From Clostridium polyendosporum (GTDB lineage: Bacteria > Bacillota > Clostridia > Clostridiales > Clostridiaceae), in the NCBI RefSeq assembly GCF_018332455.1, contig NZ_BOPZ01000013.1, forward strand, positions 27,430-91,429: a stretch of DNA of 64,000 nt, written 5' to 3'. Positions within the stretch are counted from its first letter, which is position 1. Every line of letters begins with the position of its first letter. A program made the position numbers and the translations under genes. Below the pieces are notes generated by a model. That model was not told the DNA's origin, did no database searches, and saw only the letters and a list, made by a program, of their open reading frames with translations. Of the stretch, positions 63,431 through 64,000 are shown one piece after another.

Positions 63431-63772
63431 ATGCATGAATCTGTATTAAAAATTGTTCAGCATTGTGAAGCTATTTGTGAACAGATGACTACCTTGTTAA
63501 AAGCAAAATCAGATATCGAATGCAGGAAAGAACAACTTCTATTATTACGTGATTGTGCGGACATTTGTACTTTAACTGCGAAATACATTGCTCGTTGTAG
63601 TATATTTGCAAAAGCTATTGCTCATTTATGTGCACATATTTGTACAACTTGCGGAAATGCCTGTTTAAAATTTTCTGACCCAGAATCACAACATTGTGGG
63701 AAAATATGCCTACATTGTGCAAGAGAATGCATGGCTTTTGCGACGATGGCACCTTGTGACGATAGGATATGA
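63431..63772 (+). CDS. DUF326 four-helix Cys-rich protein, possible copper storage
   Basis: A 113-residue protein with 13 Cys on helices in the DUF326 pattern: CEAICEQM, CADICTLTAKYIARCS, CAHICTTCGNAC and CGKICLHCARECM. In characterised relatives (Csp-type) these Cys line the core of a four-helix bundle and bind many Cu(I) ions. No signal peptide, so cytosolic. Ribosome binding site GGGGATTT. No copper regulator or transporter is nearby in the window. Confidence 0.9.
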   Translation: MHESVLKIVQHCEAICEQMTTLLKAKSDIECRKEQLLLLRDCADICTLTAKYIARCSIFAKAIAHLCAHICTTCGNACLKFSDPESQHCGKICLHCARECMAFATMAPCDDRI

Positions 63773-63861
63773 TACTTATACAGAAATAAATACATTAGTT
63801 GAATCTTGGAAAGTAAATTAGGTATTCCTAGGAGAAGGAAAAATATAGACCCAAATATATC

Positions 63862-63935
63862 AAAAAATAGACTGAGATTATTCTCAGTCTATTTTTTCAG
63901 ACTGCTGACAAAGTGTCAGCAGTCTTTGTTTTTAC
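63862..63935 (+). terminator. Two terminator hairpins in tandem
   Basis: AAAATAGACTGAGA / TCTCAGTCTATTTT, then ACTGCTGACA / TGTCAGCAGT followed by CTTTGTTTTT. The second shares CTGACAAAG with the 36-bp repeat at 37489 and 57190. Confidence 0.8.
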
Positions 63936-63990
63936 TGAATTATGAAGTAAAATTAAAAGTATAGAATTTTATTTCATAGGAGTTATTCAA

Positions 63991-64000
63991 ATGATACGAG
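63991..64000 (+). CDS. Start of a further gene, cut by the window edge
   Basis: ATGATACGAG with AGGAG eight bases upstream suggests a coding start; only three codons are visible, so nothing can be said of its product. Confidence 0.4.

Overview
The window is AT-rich, about 30% GC by eye. Its gene set is that of an anaerobic, spore-forming Firmicute, most likely Clostridium sensu stricto: an alpha/beta small acid-soluble spore protein, a GerMN lipoprotein, rubrerythrin, a CIRCE-controlled htpG, T-box and lysine riboswitch leaders, ABC-F proteins and clostridial-type glutamate dehydrogenase. It reads as ordinary chromosome with many accessory genes and an unusual number of decaying or duplicated genes. 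No rRNA, tRNA, CRISPR array or intact mobile element was seen.

Layout. 0-6 kb: DUF364 protein, an IDEAL-like small protein, an EamA remnant, a tryptophan-type T-box leader driving a tautomerase-fold protein and a methyltransferase, azoreductase, rubrerythrin and SASP. 6.5-12.7 kb: a TDT-family transporter pseudogene abutting a soluble multi-PAS histidine kinase, then a tandemly duplicated YtrA-type GntR / ABC-ATPase cassette in which both ATPase genes are broken, then a decayed MBL(ODP)-GGDEF gene. 13-18 kb: a small gene with an attenuator-like leader, lysine riboswitch-dapA, a 40-residue membrane peptide and an LtaS-type synthase. 18-20.7 kb: a probable Panacea-type toxin-antitoxin pair and a phosphoesterase. 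20.9-29.7 kb: envelope proteins of unknown role, an alpha-glucoside PTS / oligo-1,6-glucosidase / AraC locus, YwbE and the GerMN lipoprotein. 29.8-35 kb: CIRCE, a tiny possible Hsp20 remnant and htpG, then a second PAS kinase paralogous to the first but one PAS domain shorter. 35-46 kb: two ABC-F genes with structured leaders (one with hflX), an unrecognised overlapping gene pair, an MFS/HxlR module and an IS110 remnant. 46-50 kb: a DUF2089/SHOCT-like trio, then a decay zone (recombinase tail, truncated SRPBCC and AlkD-like genes joined tail to tail, AraC remnant, frameshifted exported repeat protein). 50.6-54.5 kb: alpha-galactosidase locus. 54.9-64 kb: sulfite-oxidase-family enzyme, cupin, gdhA, purK-purE-OFA transporter operon, DUF2294 and a DUF326 Cys-rich protein.

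How the parts work together. Several loci pair a sensor with its target: lysine riboswitch with dapA, Trp T-box with the tautomerase/methyltransferase pair, CIRCE with htpG, AraC regulators with alpha-glucoside and alpha-galactoside genes, HxlR with an efflux pump, and leaders with ABC-F genes. The least explained items are the Trp T-box operon (its tautomerase-fold protein lacks the catalytic Pro1), the overlapping unknown pair at 37.6-39.6 kb, and a small dispersed hairpin repeat with at least five copies. All assignments come from reading the sequence; no database search was run.
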